Assembly: GCF_040807025.1 (NCBI RefSeq)
Contig: NC_090954.1
Coordinates: forward strand, 72,001-136,000
Length of the DNA: 64,000 nucleotides
From: Struthio camelus
Lineage: Eukaryota > Chordata > Aves > Struthioniformes > Struthionidae
Reading direction: 5' to 3'
Shown here: one piece after another, positions 25,401 through 37,500 of the stretch
Layout: each line of letters starts with the position of its first letter
How positions within the stretch are numbered: position 1 is the stretch's first letter
Made by a program: the position numbers and the translations under genes
The notes under the pieces: model-generated
Database searches by the model: none
What the model was told of the DNA's origin: nothing
The model's input: the letters and a program-made list of their open reading frames with translations, nothing else

Positions 25401-28400
25401 GTCTGGGCCACCTAGACAGTGCCTAAGGAGTCTCGGGGGAAAAAAGAGTGCTGTGGGGCACCCCAAATGTCTCCCCAGGGGCTCTGAGGTGGATAGAGCA
25501 GTGCTACGAGCTGTGGGGGCCCAAAGACAGCTCTGGGGCACAGGGAAACCTGCCAGAGTAGTCCCGAGGGCACCAGAGGGGGCCCTCAAGGGTTTACATG
25601 GCCCAAAACCCCACTCTAGGGAAGAAGGTGGAGCTGAGGAGGGGGTCTGGGCCACCTAGACAGTGCCTAAGGGGTCTCGGGGGCCAAAAGACAGCTCTGG
25701 GGCACAACGAGTACTGCAATTGTAGTTCAGAAGACACGAGAGGGCTTCTAAGGGCTCTCCACGGCCACAAAGAGACTCTGGGGAAGGAGGAGGAGCTCAG
25801 GAGGGGGTCTGGCCCATCTAGACCCTTCCTGAGGGCTTGGCACGAGCAAGAGACAGCTCTGGGCAGCAAGGAAGAGCCAAAGAGTGGTGCGGAGTGCTCT
25901 AGAGTGGTGCCAAGGGGCCTAGGGAGCCAAGATGCAGCTCTGGGGCACAGGGAAACCTGCCAGAGTAGTGCCGAGGGCACCAGAGGGGGCCCTGAAAGCA
26001 TGTGCCTAGCCAAAAGACATCTCTGGGGAAGAAGGAGGAGCTGAGGAGGGGGTCTGGGCCACCTAGACAGTGCCTAAGGGGTCCGGAGGGCCAAAGGAGT
26101 GCTGTGGGGCACCCCAAAGGTCTCCCCAGGGGCTCTGAGGTGGATAGAGCAGTGCTAAGAGCTCTGGGGGGGGGGGCCCAAAGACAGCTCTGGGGCAGAG
26201 GGAAACCTGCCAGAGTAGTCCCGAGGGCAGCAGAGGGGGCCCTCAAGGCATGTGCCTAGCCAAAAGACCACTGTGGGGAAGGAGGAGGAGCTGAGGAGGG
26301 GATCTGGGCCACCTAGACAGTGCCTAAGGGGTCCGGAGGGCCAAAGGAGTGCTCTGGGGCACCCCAAAGGTCTCCCCAGGGGCTCTGAGGTGGATAAAGC
26401 AGTGCTAGGAGCTCTGGGGGGCACCTACACAGCTCTGGGGCACAGGGAAACCTGCCAGAGTAGTGCCGAGGGCACCAGAGGGGGCCCTCAAAGTGTGTGC
26501 CTAGCCAAAAGACATCTCCGGGGAAGGAGGAGGAGCTGAGGAGGGGCTCTGGGCCACCTAGACAGTGCCTAAGGGGTCTGGAGGGCGAAAAGAGTGCTGT
26601 GGGACACCCCAAAGCTCTCCCCAGGGGCTCTGAGGTGGATAGAGCAGTGCTAAGAGCTGTGGGGGGCACCTACACAGCTCTGGGGCACAGGGAAACCTGC
26701 CAGAGTAGTCCCGAGAGCACCAGAGGGGGCCCTGAAAGCATGTGCCTAGCCAAAAGACATCTCTGGGGAAGAAGGAGGAGCTGAGGAGGGGGTCTGGGCC
26801 ACCTAGACAGTGCCTAAGGGGTCCGGAGGGCCAGAAGACAACTCTGGGGCACCCCAAAGGTCTGCCCAGGGGCTCTGAGGTGGATAGAACAGTGCTAAGA
26901 GCTCTGGGGGTCCCCAACACAGCTCTGGGGCACAGGAAAACCTGCCAGAGTAGTCCCGAGGGCACCAGAGGGGGCCCTCAAGGCGTGTGCCTAGCCAAAA
27001 GACCACTCTGGGGAAGAAGGTGGAGCTGAGGAGGGGGTCTGGGCCACCTAGACAGTGCCTAAGGAGTCTCGGGGGAAAAAAAGAGTGCTGTGGGGCACCC
27101 CAAATGTCTCCCCAGGGGCTCTGAGGTGGATAGAGCAGTGCTAGGAGCTCTGGGGGGCACCTACACAGCTCTGGGGCAGAGGGAAACCTGCCAGAGTAAT
27201 CCCGAGGGCACCAGAGGGGGCCCTCAAAGTGTGTGCCTAGCCAAAAGACATCTCCGGGGAAGGAGGAGGAGCTGAGGAGGGGGTCTGGGCCACCTAGACA
27301 GTGCCTAAGGGGTCTCGGGGGCCAAAAGAGTGCTGTGGGGCACCCCAAAGGTCTGCCCAGGGGCTCTGAGGTGGATAGAGCAGTGCTAAGAGCTGTGGGG
27401 GTCCCCAACACAGCTCTGGGGCACAGGTAAACTTGCCAGAGTAGTGCCGAGGGCACCAGAGGGGGCCCTCAAGGCGTGTGTCTAGCCAAAAGACCACTCT
27501 GGGGATGGAGGAGGAGCTGAGGAGGGGCTCTGGGCCACCTACACAGTGCCTAAGGGGTCTGGAGGGCCGGAAAACAGCTGTGGGACACCCCAAAGGTCTG
27601 CCCAGGGGCTCTGAGGTGGATAGAGCAGTGCTAAGAGCTGTGGGGGGCCCGAAGACAGCTCTGGGGCACCCCAAAGGTCTGCCCAGGGGCTCTGAGGTGG
27701 ATAGAGCAGTGCTAAGAGCTGTGGGCGGCCCCAACACAGCTCTGGGGCACAGGGAAACCTGCCAGAGTAGTCCTGAGGGCACCAGAGGGGGCCCTCAAGG
27801 GTTTACATGGCCCAAAACCCCACTCTAGGGAAGAAGGATGAGCTGAGGAGGGGGTCTGGGCCACCTAGACAGTGCCTAAGGCGTCCGGAGGGCCAGAAGA
27901 CAGCTCTGGGGCACAACGAGTACTGCAATTGTAGTTCAGAAGACATGAGAGGGCTTCTAAGGGCTCTCCATGGCCACAAAGAGACTCTGGGGAAGGAGGA
28001 GGAGCTCAGGAGGGGGTCTGGCCCATCTAGACCCTTCCTGAGGGCTCGGCACGAGCAAGAGACAGCTCTGGGCGGCAAGGAAGAGCCAAAGAGTGGTGCG
28101 GAGTGCTCTAGAGCAGTGCCAAGGGGCCCAGGGAGCCAAGATGCAGCTCTGGGGCACAGGGAAACCTGCCAGAGTAGTGCCGAGGGCAGCAGAGGGGGCC
28201 CTCAAGGGTTTACATGGCCCAAAACCCCACTCTAGGGAAGGAGGAGGAGCTGAGGAGGGGCTCTGGGCCACCTAGACAGTGCCTAAGGGGTCTGGAGGGC
28301 GAAAAGAGTGCTGTGGGACACCCCAAAGCTCTCCCCAGGGGCTCTGAGGTGGATAGAGCAGTGCTAAGAGCTGTGGGGGGCACCTACACAGCTCTGGGGC

Positions 28401-28519
28401 ACAGGGAAACCTGCCAGAGTAGTCCCGAGGGCACCAGAGGGGGCCCTGAAAGCATGTGCCTAGCCAAAAGACATCTCTGGGGAAGAAGGAGGAGCTGAGG
28501 AGGGGGTCTGGGCCACCTA
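10458..28519 (+). repeat. 18,029 bp tandem segmental duplication, copy 1
   Basis: Every landmark here recurs 18,029 bp downstream. The AT cores at about 12,331, 13,233, 14,623, 15,111, 16,253, 17,721, 19,592, 21,801, 23,842, 25,713 and 27,922 reappear at about 30,361, 31,262, 32,652, 33,141, 34,282, 35,750, 37,621, 39,830, 41,871, 43,742 and 45,951. The left limit is the last mismatch against copy 2 (base 10,457 versus 28,486). The right limit is where the copies part at GGCCACCTAC versus GGCCACCTAG (28,520 versus 46,549). The copies overlap by about 33 bp of shared module A sequence, the expected footprint of unequal exchange within a unit. Long stretches look identical by eye. Confidence 0.92.
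16953..28519 (+). repeat. 6,121 bp higher-order period
   Basis: Inside copy 1 the sequence from about 16,953 to 23,073 repeats from about 23,074 with a lag of 6,121 bp until about 28,519. AT cores pair as 17,721/23,842, 19,592/25,713 and 21,801/27,922. The second copy is about 675 bp short of a full period at the junction with the 18 kb duplicate. The same period is seen again from about 34,982 to 47,200 in copy 2 and beyond. The length is close to 25 basic units. Confidence 0.9.
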
Positions 28520-31500
28520 CACAGTGCCTAAGGGGTCTCGGGAGCCAAAACACTACTCTGGGGCACCCCAAAGGTCTGCCCAGGGGCTCTGAGGTGGAGA
28601 AAGCAGTGCTAAGAGCTCTGCGGGGCACCTACACAGCTCTGGGGCACAGGGAAACTTGCCAGAGTAGTCCCAAGGGCACCAGAGGGGGCCCTCAAAGCTA
28701 GCCAAAAGACAACTCTGGGGAAGGAGGAGGACCTTAGGAGGGGGTCTGGGCCACCTAGACAGTGCCTAAGGGTTCCGGAGGGCCAGAAGACAGCTCTGGG
28801 GCACCCCAAAGGTCTCCCCAGGGGCTCTGAGGTGCATAGAGCAGTGCTAATAGCTCTGCGGGGCACCTACACAGCTCTGGGGCACAGGGAAACCTGCCAG
28901 AGTAGTGCCGAGGGCAGCAGAGGGGGCCCTCAAGGCGTGTGCCTAGCCAAAAGACCATTCTGGGGAAGAAGGTGGAGCTGAGGAGGGGGTCTGGGCCACC
29001 TAGACAGTGCCTAAGGAGTCTCGGGGGAAAAAAGAGTGCTGTGGGGCACCCCAAATGTCTCCCAGGGGCTCTGAGGTGGATAGAGCAGTGCTAAGAGCTG
29101 TGGGGGCCCCAACACAGCTCTGGGGCACAGGGAAACCTGCCAGAGTAGTGCCGAGGGCACCAGAGGGGGCCCTGAAAGCATGTGCCTAGCCAAAAGACAT
29201 CTCTGGGGAAGAAGGAGGAGCTGAGGAGGGGGTCTGGGCCACCTAGACAGTGCCTAAGGGGTCCGGAGGGCCAGAAGACAGCTCTGGGGCACCCCAAAGG
29301 TCTCCTCAGGGGCTCATAGGTGGATAGAGCAGTGCTAAGAGCTCTGCGGGGCACCTACACAGCTCTGGGGCACAGGGAAACCTGCCAGAGTAGTCCCGAG
29401 AGCACCAGAGGGGGCCCTCAAAGCATGTGCCTAGCCAAAAGACCACTGTGGGGAAGGAGGAGGAGCTGAGGAGGGGATCTGGGCCACCTAGACAGTGCCT
29501 AAGGGGTCCGGAGGGCCAAAGGAGTGCTGTGGGGCACCCCAAAGGTCTCCCCAGGGGCTCTGAGGTGGATAGAGCAGTGCTAAGAGCTGTGGGGGCCCCA
29601 ACACAGCTCTGGGGCACAGGGAAACCTGCCAGAGTAGTGCCGAGGGCACCAGAGGGGGCCCTCAAGGCGTATGCCTAGCCAAAAGACATCTCTGGGGAAG
29701 AAGGAGGAGCTGAGGAGGGGGTCTGGGCCACCTAGACAGTGCCTAAGGGGTCCGGAGGGCCAAAAGAGTGCTGTGGGGCACCCCAAAGGTCTGCCCAGGG
29801 GCTCTGAGGTGGAGAGAGCAGTGCTAAGAGCTGTGGGGGGCACCTACAGAGCTCTGGGGCACCCCAAAGGTCTCCCCAGGGGCTCTGAGGTGGATAGAAC
29901 AGTGCTAAGAGCTCTGGGGGGGGGCCTACACAGCTCTGGGGCACAGGGAAACCTGCCAGAGTAGTCGCGAGGGCACCAGACGGGGCCCTCAAGGCACGTG
30001 CCTAGCCAAAAGACAACTCTGGGGAAGGAGGAGGAGCTCAGGAGGGGGTCTGGCCCATCTAGACCCTTCCTGAGGGCTCGGCACGAGCAAGAGACAGCTC
30101 TGGGCAGCAAGGAAGAGCCAAAGAGTGGTGCAGAGTGCTCTAGAGCGGTGCCTAGGGGCCTAGGGAGCCAAGATGCAGCTCTGGGGCACAGGGAAACCTG
30201 CCAGAGTAGTGCCGAGGGCAGCAGAGGGGGCCCTCAAGGGTTTACATGGCCCAAAACCCCACTCTAGGGAAGGAGGACGAGCTGAGGAGGGGCTCTGCGC
30301 CACCTAGACAGTGCCTAAGGGCTCAGGAGGGCCAAAAGACAGCTCTGGGGCACAACGACTACTGCAATTGTAGTTAAGAAGACACGAGAGGGCTTCTGAG
30401 GGCTCTCCACAGCCACAAAGAGACTCTGGGGAAGGAGGAGGAGCTCAGGAGGGGGTCTGGCCCATCTAGACCCTTCCTGAGGGCTAGACACAAGCAAGAG
30501 ACAGCTCTGGGCAGCAAGGAAGAGCCAAAGAGTGGTGCGGAGTGCTCTAGAGTGGTGCCAAGGAGCCTAGGGAGCCAAGATCCAGCTCTGGGGCACAGGG
30601 AAACCTGCCAGAGTGGTGCCGAGGGCAGCAGAGGGGGCCCTCAAGGATTTACATGGCCCAAAACCCCACTCTAGGGAAGGAGGAGGAGCTGAGGAGGGGG
30701 TCTGGGCCACCTAGACAGTGCCTAAGGGGTCTGGAGAGCCAAAACACTACTCTGGGGCACCCCAAAGGTCTGCCCAGGGGCTCTGAGGTGGATAGAGCAG
30801 TGCTAAGAGCTCTGGGGGGGGGGCCCAAAGACAGCTCTGGGGCACAGGGAAACCTGCCAGAGTAGTCCCGAGGGCACCAGAGGGAGCCCTCAAGGCGTGT
30901 GCCTAGCCAAAAGACCACTCTGGGGAAGAAGGTGGAGCTGAGGAGGGGGTCTGGGCCACCTAGACAGTGCCTAAGGGGTCCGGAGGGCCAAAGGAGTGCT
31001 GTGGGACACCCCAAAGGTCTGCCCAGGGGCTCTGAGGTGGATAGAGCAGTGCTAGGAGCTCTGGGGGGCACCTACACAGCTCTGGGGCAGAGGGAAACCT
31101 GCCAGAGTAGTCCCGAGGGCACCAGAGGGGGCCCTCAAAGCATGTGCCTAGCCAAAAGACATCTCCGGGGAAGGAGGAGGAGCTGAGGAGGGGGTCTGGG
31201 CCACCTAGACAGTGCCTAAGGGGTCCGGAGGGCCAGAAGACAGCTCTGGGGCACAACGAGTACTGCAATTGTAGTTCAGAAGACACGAGAGGGCTTCTAA
31301 GGGCTCTCCACGGCCACAAAGAGACTCTGGGGAAGGAGGAGGAGCTCAGGAGGGGGTCTGGCCCATCTAGACCCTTCCTGAGGGCTTGGCACGAGCAAGA
31401 GACAGCTCTGGGCAGCAAGGAAGAGCCAAAGAGTGGTGCAGAGTGCTCTAGAGTGGTGCCAAGGGGCCTAGGGAGCCAAGATGCAGCTCTGGGGCACAGG

Positions 31501-34500
31501 GAAACCTGCCAGAGTAGTGCCGAGGGCAGCAGAGGGGGCCCTCAAGGGTTTACATGGCCCAAAACCCCACTCTAGGGAAGGAGGAGGAGCTGTGGAGGGG
31601 TTCTGGCCCACCTAGACAGTGCCTAAGGGGTCCGGAGGGCCAAAGGAGTGCTCTGGGGCGCCCCAAAGGTCTGCCCAGGGGCTCTGAGGTGGATAGAGCA
31701 GTGCTAAGAGCTGTGGGGGGCACCTACACAGCTCTGGGGCACAGGGAAACCTGCCAGAGTAGTCCCGAGAGCACCAGAGGGGGCCCTCAAGGCGTATGCC
31801 TAGCCAAAAGACCACTCTGGGGAAGAAGGAGGAGCTGTGGAGGGGGTCTGGGCCACCTAGACAGTGCCTAAGGGGTCCGGAGGGCCAAAGGAGTGCTCTG
31901 GGGCGCCCCAAAGGTCTGCCCAGGGGCTCTGAGGTGGATAGAGCAGTGCTAAGAGCTCTGCGGGGCACCTACACAGCTCTGGGGCACAGGGAAACCTGCC
32001 AGAGTAGTCCTGAGGGCACCAGAGGGGGCCCTCAAGGCATGTGCCTAGCCAAAAGACATCTCTGGGGAAGAAGGAGGAGCTGAGGAGGGGGTCTGGGCCA
32101 CCTAGACAGTGCCTAAGGGGTCCGGAAGGCCAAAGGAGTGCTGTGGGGCACCCCAAAGGTCTGCCCAGGGGCTCTGAGGTGGATAGAGCAGTGCTAAGAG
32201 CTCTGGGGGGGGGACCAAAGACAGCTCTGGGGCACAGGGAAACCTGCCAGAGTAGTGCCGAGGGCACCAGAGGGGGCCCTCAAAGCATGTGCCTAGCCAA
32301 AAGACCACTGTGGGGAAGGAGGAGGAGCTTAGGAGGGGGTCTGGGCCACCTAGACAGTGCCTAAGGGGTCCGGAGGGCCAAAGGAGTGCTCTGGGGCGCC
32401 CCAAAGGTCTCCCCAGGGGCTCTGAGGTGGATAAAGCAGTGCTAGGAGCTCTGGGGGGCACCTACACAGCTCTGGGGCAGAGGGAAACCTGCCAGAGTAG
32501 TCCCGAGGGCACCAGAGGGGGCCCTCAAAGTGTGTGCCTAGCCAAAAGACCACTGTGGGGAAGGAGGAGGAGCTTAGGAGGGGGTCTGGGCCACCTAGAC
32601 AGTGCCTAAGGGGTCTCGGGGGCCAAAAGACAGCTCTGGGGCACAACGAGTACTGCAATTGTAGTTCAGAAGACACGAGAGGGCTTCTAAGGGCTCTCCA
32701 CGGCCACAAAGAGACTCTGGGGAAGGAGGAGGAGCTCAGGAGGGGGTCTAGGCCACCTAGACAGTGCCTAAGGGGTCTGGAGGACCGGAAAACAGCTCTG
32801 GGGCACCCCAAACGTCTGCCCAGGGGCTCTGAGGTGGATAGAGCAGTGCTAAGAGCTGTGGGGGGCCCGAAGACAGCTCTGGGGCACCCCAAAGGTCTGC
32901 CCAGGGGCTCTGAAGTGGATAGAGCAGTGCTAAGAGCTGTGGGGGGCCCCAACACAGCTCTGGGGCACAGGGAAACCTGCCAGAGTAGTCCCGAGGGCAC
33001 CAGAGGGGGCCCTCAAGGGTTTACATGGCCCAAAACCCCACTCTAGGGAAGAAGGACGAGCTGAGGAGGGGGTCTGGGCCACCTAGACAGTGCCTAAGGC
33101 ATCCGGAGGGCCAGAAGACAGCTCTGGGGCACAACGAGTACTGCAATTGTAGTTCAGAAGACACGAGAGGGCTTCTGAGGGCTCTCCACGGCCACAAAGA
33201 GACTCTGGGGAAGGAGGAGGAGCTCAGGAGGGGGTCTGGCCCATCTAGACCCTTCCTGAGGGCTCGGCACGAGCAAGAGACAGCTCTGGGCGGCAAGGAA
33301 GAGCCAAAGAGTGGTGCGGAGTGCTCTAGAGCGGTGCCTAGGGGCCTAGGGAGCCAAGATGCAGCTCTGGGGCACAGGGAAACCAGCCAGAGTAGTGCCG
33401 AGGGCACCAGAGGGGGCCCTCAAGGCGTGTGCCTAGCCAAAAGACCATTGTAGGGAAGGAGGAGGAGCTGAGGAGGGGGTCTGGGCCACCTAGACAGTGC
33501 CTAAGGGGTCTGGAGAGCCAAAACACTACTCTGGGGCACCCCAAAGGTCTGCCCAGGGGCTCTGAGGTGGATAGAGCAGTGCTAAGAGCTCTGCGGGGCC
33601 CAAAGACAGCTCTGGGGTACAGGGAAACCTGCCAGAGTAGTGCCGAGGGCACCAGAGGGGGCCCTCAAAGCATGTGCCTAGCCAAAAGACAACTCTGGGG
33701 AAGGAGGAGGAGCTGTGGAGGGGTTCTGGCCCACCTAGACAGTGCCTAAGGGGTCCGGAGGGCCAAAGGAGTGCTCTGGGGCGCCCCAAAGGTCTGCCCA
33801 GGGGCTCTGAGGTGGATAGAGCAGTGCTAAGAGCTGTGGGGGGCACCTACACAGCTCTGGGGCAGAGGGAAACCTGCCAGAGTTGTTCCGAGGGCACCAG
33901 AGGGGGCCCTCAAAGCATGTGCCTAGCCAAAAGACATCTCTGGGGAAGGAGGAGGAGCTGAGGAGGGGGTCTGGGCCACCTAGACAGTGCCTAAGGGGTC
34001 CGGAGGGCCAAAGGAGTGCTCTGGGGCGCCCCAAAGGTCTCCCCAGGGGCTCTGAGGTGGATAGAGCAGTGCTAGGAGCTCTGGGGGGCACCTACACAGC
34101 TCTGGGGCACAGGGAAACCTGCCAGAGTAGTCCCGAGTGCACCAGAGGGGGCCCTCAAAGTGTGTGCCTAGCCAAAAGACATCTCCGGGGAAGGAGGAGG
34201 AGCTGAGGAGGGGGTCTGGGCCACCTAGACAGTGCCTAAGGGGTCTCGGGGGCCAGAAGACAGCTCTGGGGCACAACGAGTACTGCAATTGTAGTTCAGA
34301 AGACATGAGAGGGCTTCTAAGGGCTCTCCACGGCCACAAAGAGACTCTGGGGAAGGAGGAGGAGCTCAGGAGGGGGTCTGGCCCATCTAGACCCTTCCTG
34401 AGGGCTTGGCACGAGCAAGAGACAGCTCTGGGCGGCAAGGAAGAGCCAAAGAGTGGTGCAGAGTGCTCTAGAGTGGTGCCTAGGGGCCTAGGGAGCCAAG

Positions 34501-37500
34501 ATGCAGCTCTGGGGCACAGGGAAACCTGCCAGAGTAGTACCGAGGGCAGCAGAGGGGGCCCTCAAGGGTTTACATGACCCAAAACCCCACTCTAGGGAAG
34601 GAGGAGGAGCTGTGGAGGGGTTCTGGCCCACCTAGACAGTGCCTAAGGGGTCCGGAGGGCCAAAGGAGTGCTCTGGGGCGCCCCAAAGGTCTGCCCAGGG
34701 GCTCTGAGGTGGATAGAGTAGTGCTAAGAGCTGTGGGGGGCACCTACACAGCTCTGGGGCACAGGGAAACCTGCCAGAGTAGTCCCGAGAGCACCAGAGG
34801 GGGCCCTGAAAGCATGTGCCTAGCCAAAAGACATCTCTGGGGAAGAAGGAGGAGCTGAGGAGGGGGTCTGGGCCACCTACACAGTGCCTAAGGGGTCCGG
34901 AGGGCCAGAAGACAGCTCTGGGGCACCCCAAAGGTCTGCCCAGGGGCTCTGAGGTGGATAGAGCAGTGCTAAGAGCTGTGGGGGGCCCCAACACAGCTCT
35001 GGGGCAGAGGGAAACCTGCCAGAGTAGTCCCGAGTGCACCAGAGGGGGCCCTCAAAGTGTGTGCCTAGCCAAAAGACATCTCCGGGGAAGGAGGAGGAGC
35101 TGAGGAGGGGGTCTGGGCCACCTAGACAGTGCCTAAGGGGTCTCGGGGGCCAAAAGAGTGCTGTGGGGCACCCCAAAGGTCTGCCCAGGGGCTCTGAGGT
35201 GGATAGAGCAGTGCTAAGAGCTGTGGGGGTCCCCAACACAGCTCTGGGGCACAGGTAAACTTGCCAGAGTAGTGCCGAGGGCACCAGAGGGGGCCCTCAA
35301 GGCGTGTGTCTAGCCAAAAGACCACTCTGGGGATGGAGGAGGAGCTGAGGAGGGGCTCTGGGCCACCTACACAGTGCCTAAGGGGTCTGGAGGGCCGGAA
35401 AACAGCTGTGGGACACCCCAAAGGTCTGCCCAGGGGCTCTGAGGTGGATAGAGCAGTGCTAAGAGCTGTGGGAGGCCCGAAGACAGCTCTGGGGCACCCC
35501 AAAGGTCTGCCCAGGGGCTCTGAGGTGGATAGAGCAGTGCTAAGAGCTGTGGGCGGCCCCAACACAGCTCTGGGGCACAGGGAAACCTGCCAGAGTAGTC
35601 CTGAGGGCACCAGAGGGGGCCCTCAAGGGTTTACATGGCCCAAAACCCCACTCTAGGGAAGAAGGACGAGCTGAGGAGGAGGTCTGGGCCACCTAGACAG
35701 TGCCTAAGGCGTCCGGAGGGCCAGAAGACAGCTCTGGGGCACAACGAGTACTGCAATTGTAGTTCAGAAGACACGAGAGGGCTTCTAAGGGCTCTCCACG
35801 GCCACAAAGAGACTCTGGGGAAGGAGGAGGAGCTCAGGAGGGGGTCTGGCCCATCTAGACCCTTCCTGAGGGCTTGGCACGAGCAAGAGACAGCTCTGGG
35901 CAGCAAGGAAGAGCCAAAGAGTGGTGCAGAGTGCTCTAGAGTGGTGCCAAGGGGCCTAGGGAGCCAAGATGCAGCTCTGGGGCACAGGGAAACCTGCCAG
36001 AGTAGTGCCGAGGGCACCAGAGGGGGCCCTCAAGGGTTTACATGGCCCAAAACCCCACTCTAGGGAAGGAGGAGGAGCTGTGGAGGGGCTCTGGGCCACC
36101 TAGACAGTGCCTAAGGGGTCTGGAGGGCGAAAAGAGTGCTGTGGGACACCCCAAAGCTCTCCCCAGGAGCTCTGAGGTGGATAGAGCAGTGCTAAGAGCT
36201 GTGGGGGGCACCTACACAGCTCTGGGGCACAGGGAAACCTGCCAGAGTAGTCCCGAGAGCACCAGAGGGGGCCCTGAAAGCATGTGCCTAGCCAAAAGAC
36301 ATCTCTGGGGAAGAAGGAGGAGCTGAGGAGGGGGTCTGGGCCACCTAGACAGTGCCTAAGGGGTCTCGGGGGCCAGAAGACAGCTCTGGGGCACCCCAAA
36401 GGTCTCCCCAGGGGCTCTGAGGTGGATAGAGCAGTGCTAAGAGCTGTGGGGGGCACCTACACAGCTCTGGGGCAGAGGGAAACCTGCCAGAGTAGTGCCG
36501 AGGGCACCAGAGGGGGCCCTCAAAGTGTGTGCCTAGCCAAAAGACATCTCCGGGGAAGGAGGAGGAGCTGAGGAGGGGTTCTGGCCCACCTAGACAGTGC
36601 CTAAGGGGTCCGGAGGGCCAAAAGAGTGCTGTGGGGCACCCCAAAGGTCTGCCCAGGGGCTCTGAGGTGGAGAGAGCAGTGCTAAGAGCTCTGGGGGGGG
36701 CCCAAAGACAGCTCTGGGGCACAGGGAAACCTGCCAGAGTAGTCCCGAGGGCACCAGAGGGGGCCCTCAAGGTGTGTGCCTAGCCAAAAGACAACTCTGG
36801 GGATGGAGGAGGAGCTGAGGAGGGGGTCTGGGCCACCTAGACAGTGCCTAAGGGGTCTCAGGAGCCAAAACACTACTCTGGGGCACCCCAAAGGTCTGCC
36901 CAGGGGCTCTGAGGTGGAGAGAGCAGTGCTAAGAGCTCTGCGGGGCACCTACACAGCTCTGGGGCACAGGGAAACTTGCCAGAGTAGTCCCAAGGGCACC
37001 AGAGGGGGCCCTCAAAGCTAGCCAAAAGACAACTCTGGGGAAGGAGGAGGACCTTAGGAGGGGGTCTGGGCCACCTAGACAGTGCCTAAGGGTTCCGGAG
37101 GGCCAGAAGACAGCTCTGGGGCACCCCAAAGGTCTGCCCAGGGGCTCTGAGGTGGAGAGAACAGTGCTAAGAGCTCTGCGGGGCGCCTACACAGCTCTGG
37201 GGCACAGGTAAACCTGCCAGAGTAGTGCCGAGGGCACCAGAGGGGGCCCTCAAGGCGTGTGCCTAGCCAAAAGACCACTCTGGGGAAGAAGGTGGAGCTG
37301 AGGAGGGGGTCTGGGCCACCTAGACAGTGCCTAAGGAGTCTCGGGGGAAAAAAGAGTGCTGTGGGGCACCCCAAATGTCTCCCCAGGGGCTCTGAGGTGG
37401 ATAGAGCAGTGCTACGAGCTGTGGGGGCCCAAAGACAGCTCTGGGGCACAGGGAAACCTGCCAGAGTAGTCCCGAGGGCACCAGAGGGGGCCCTCAAGGG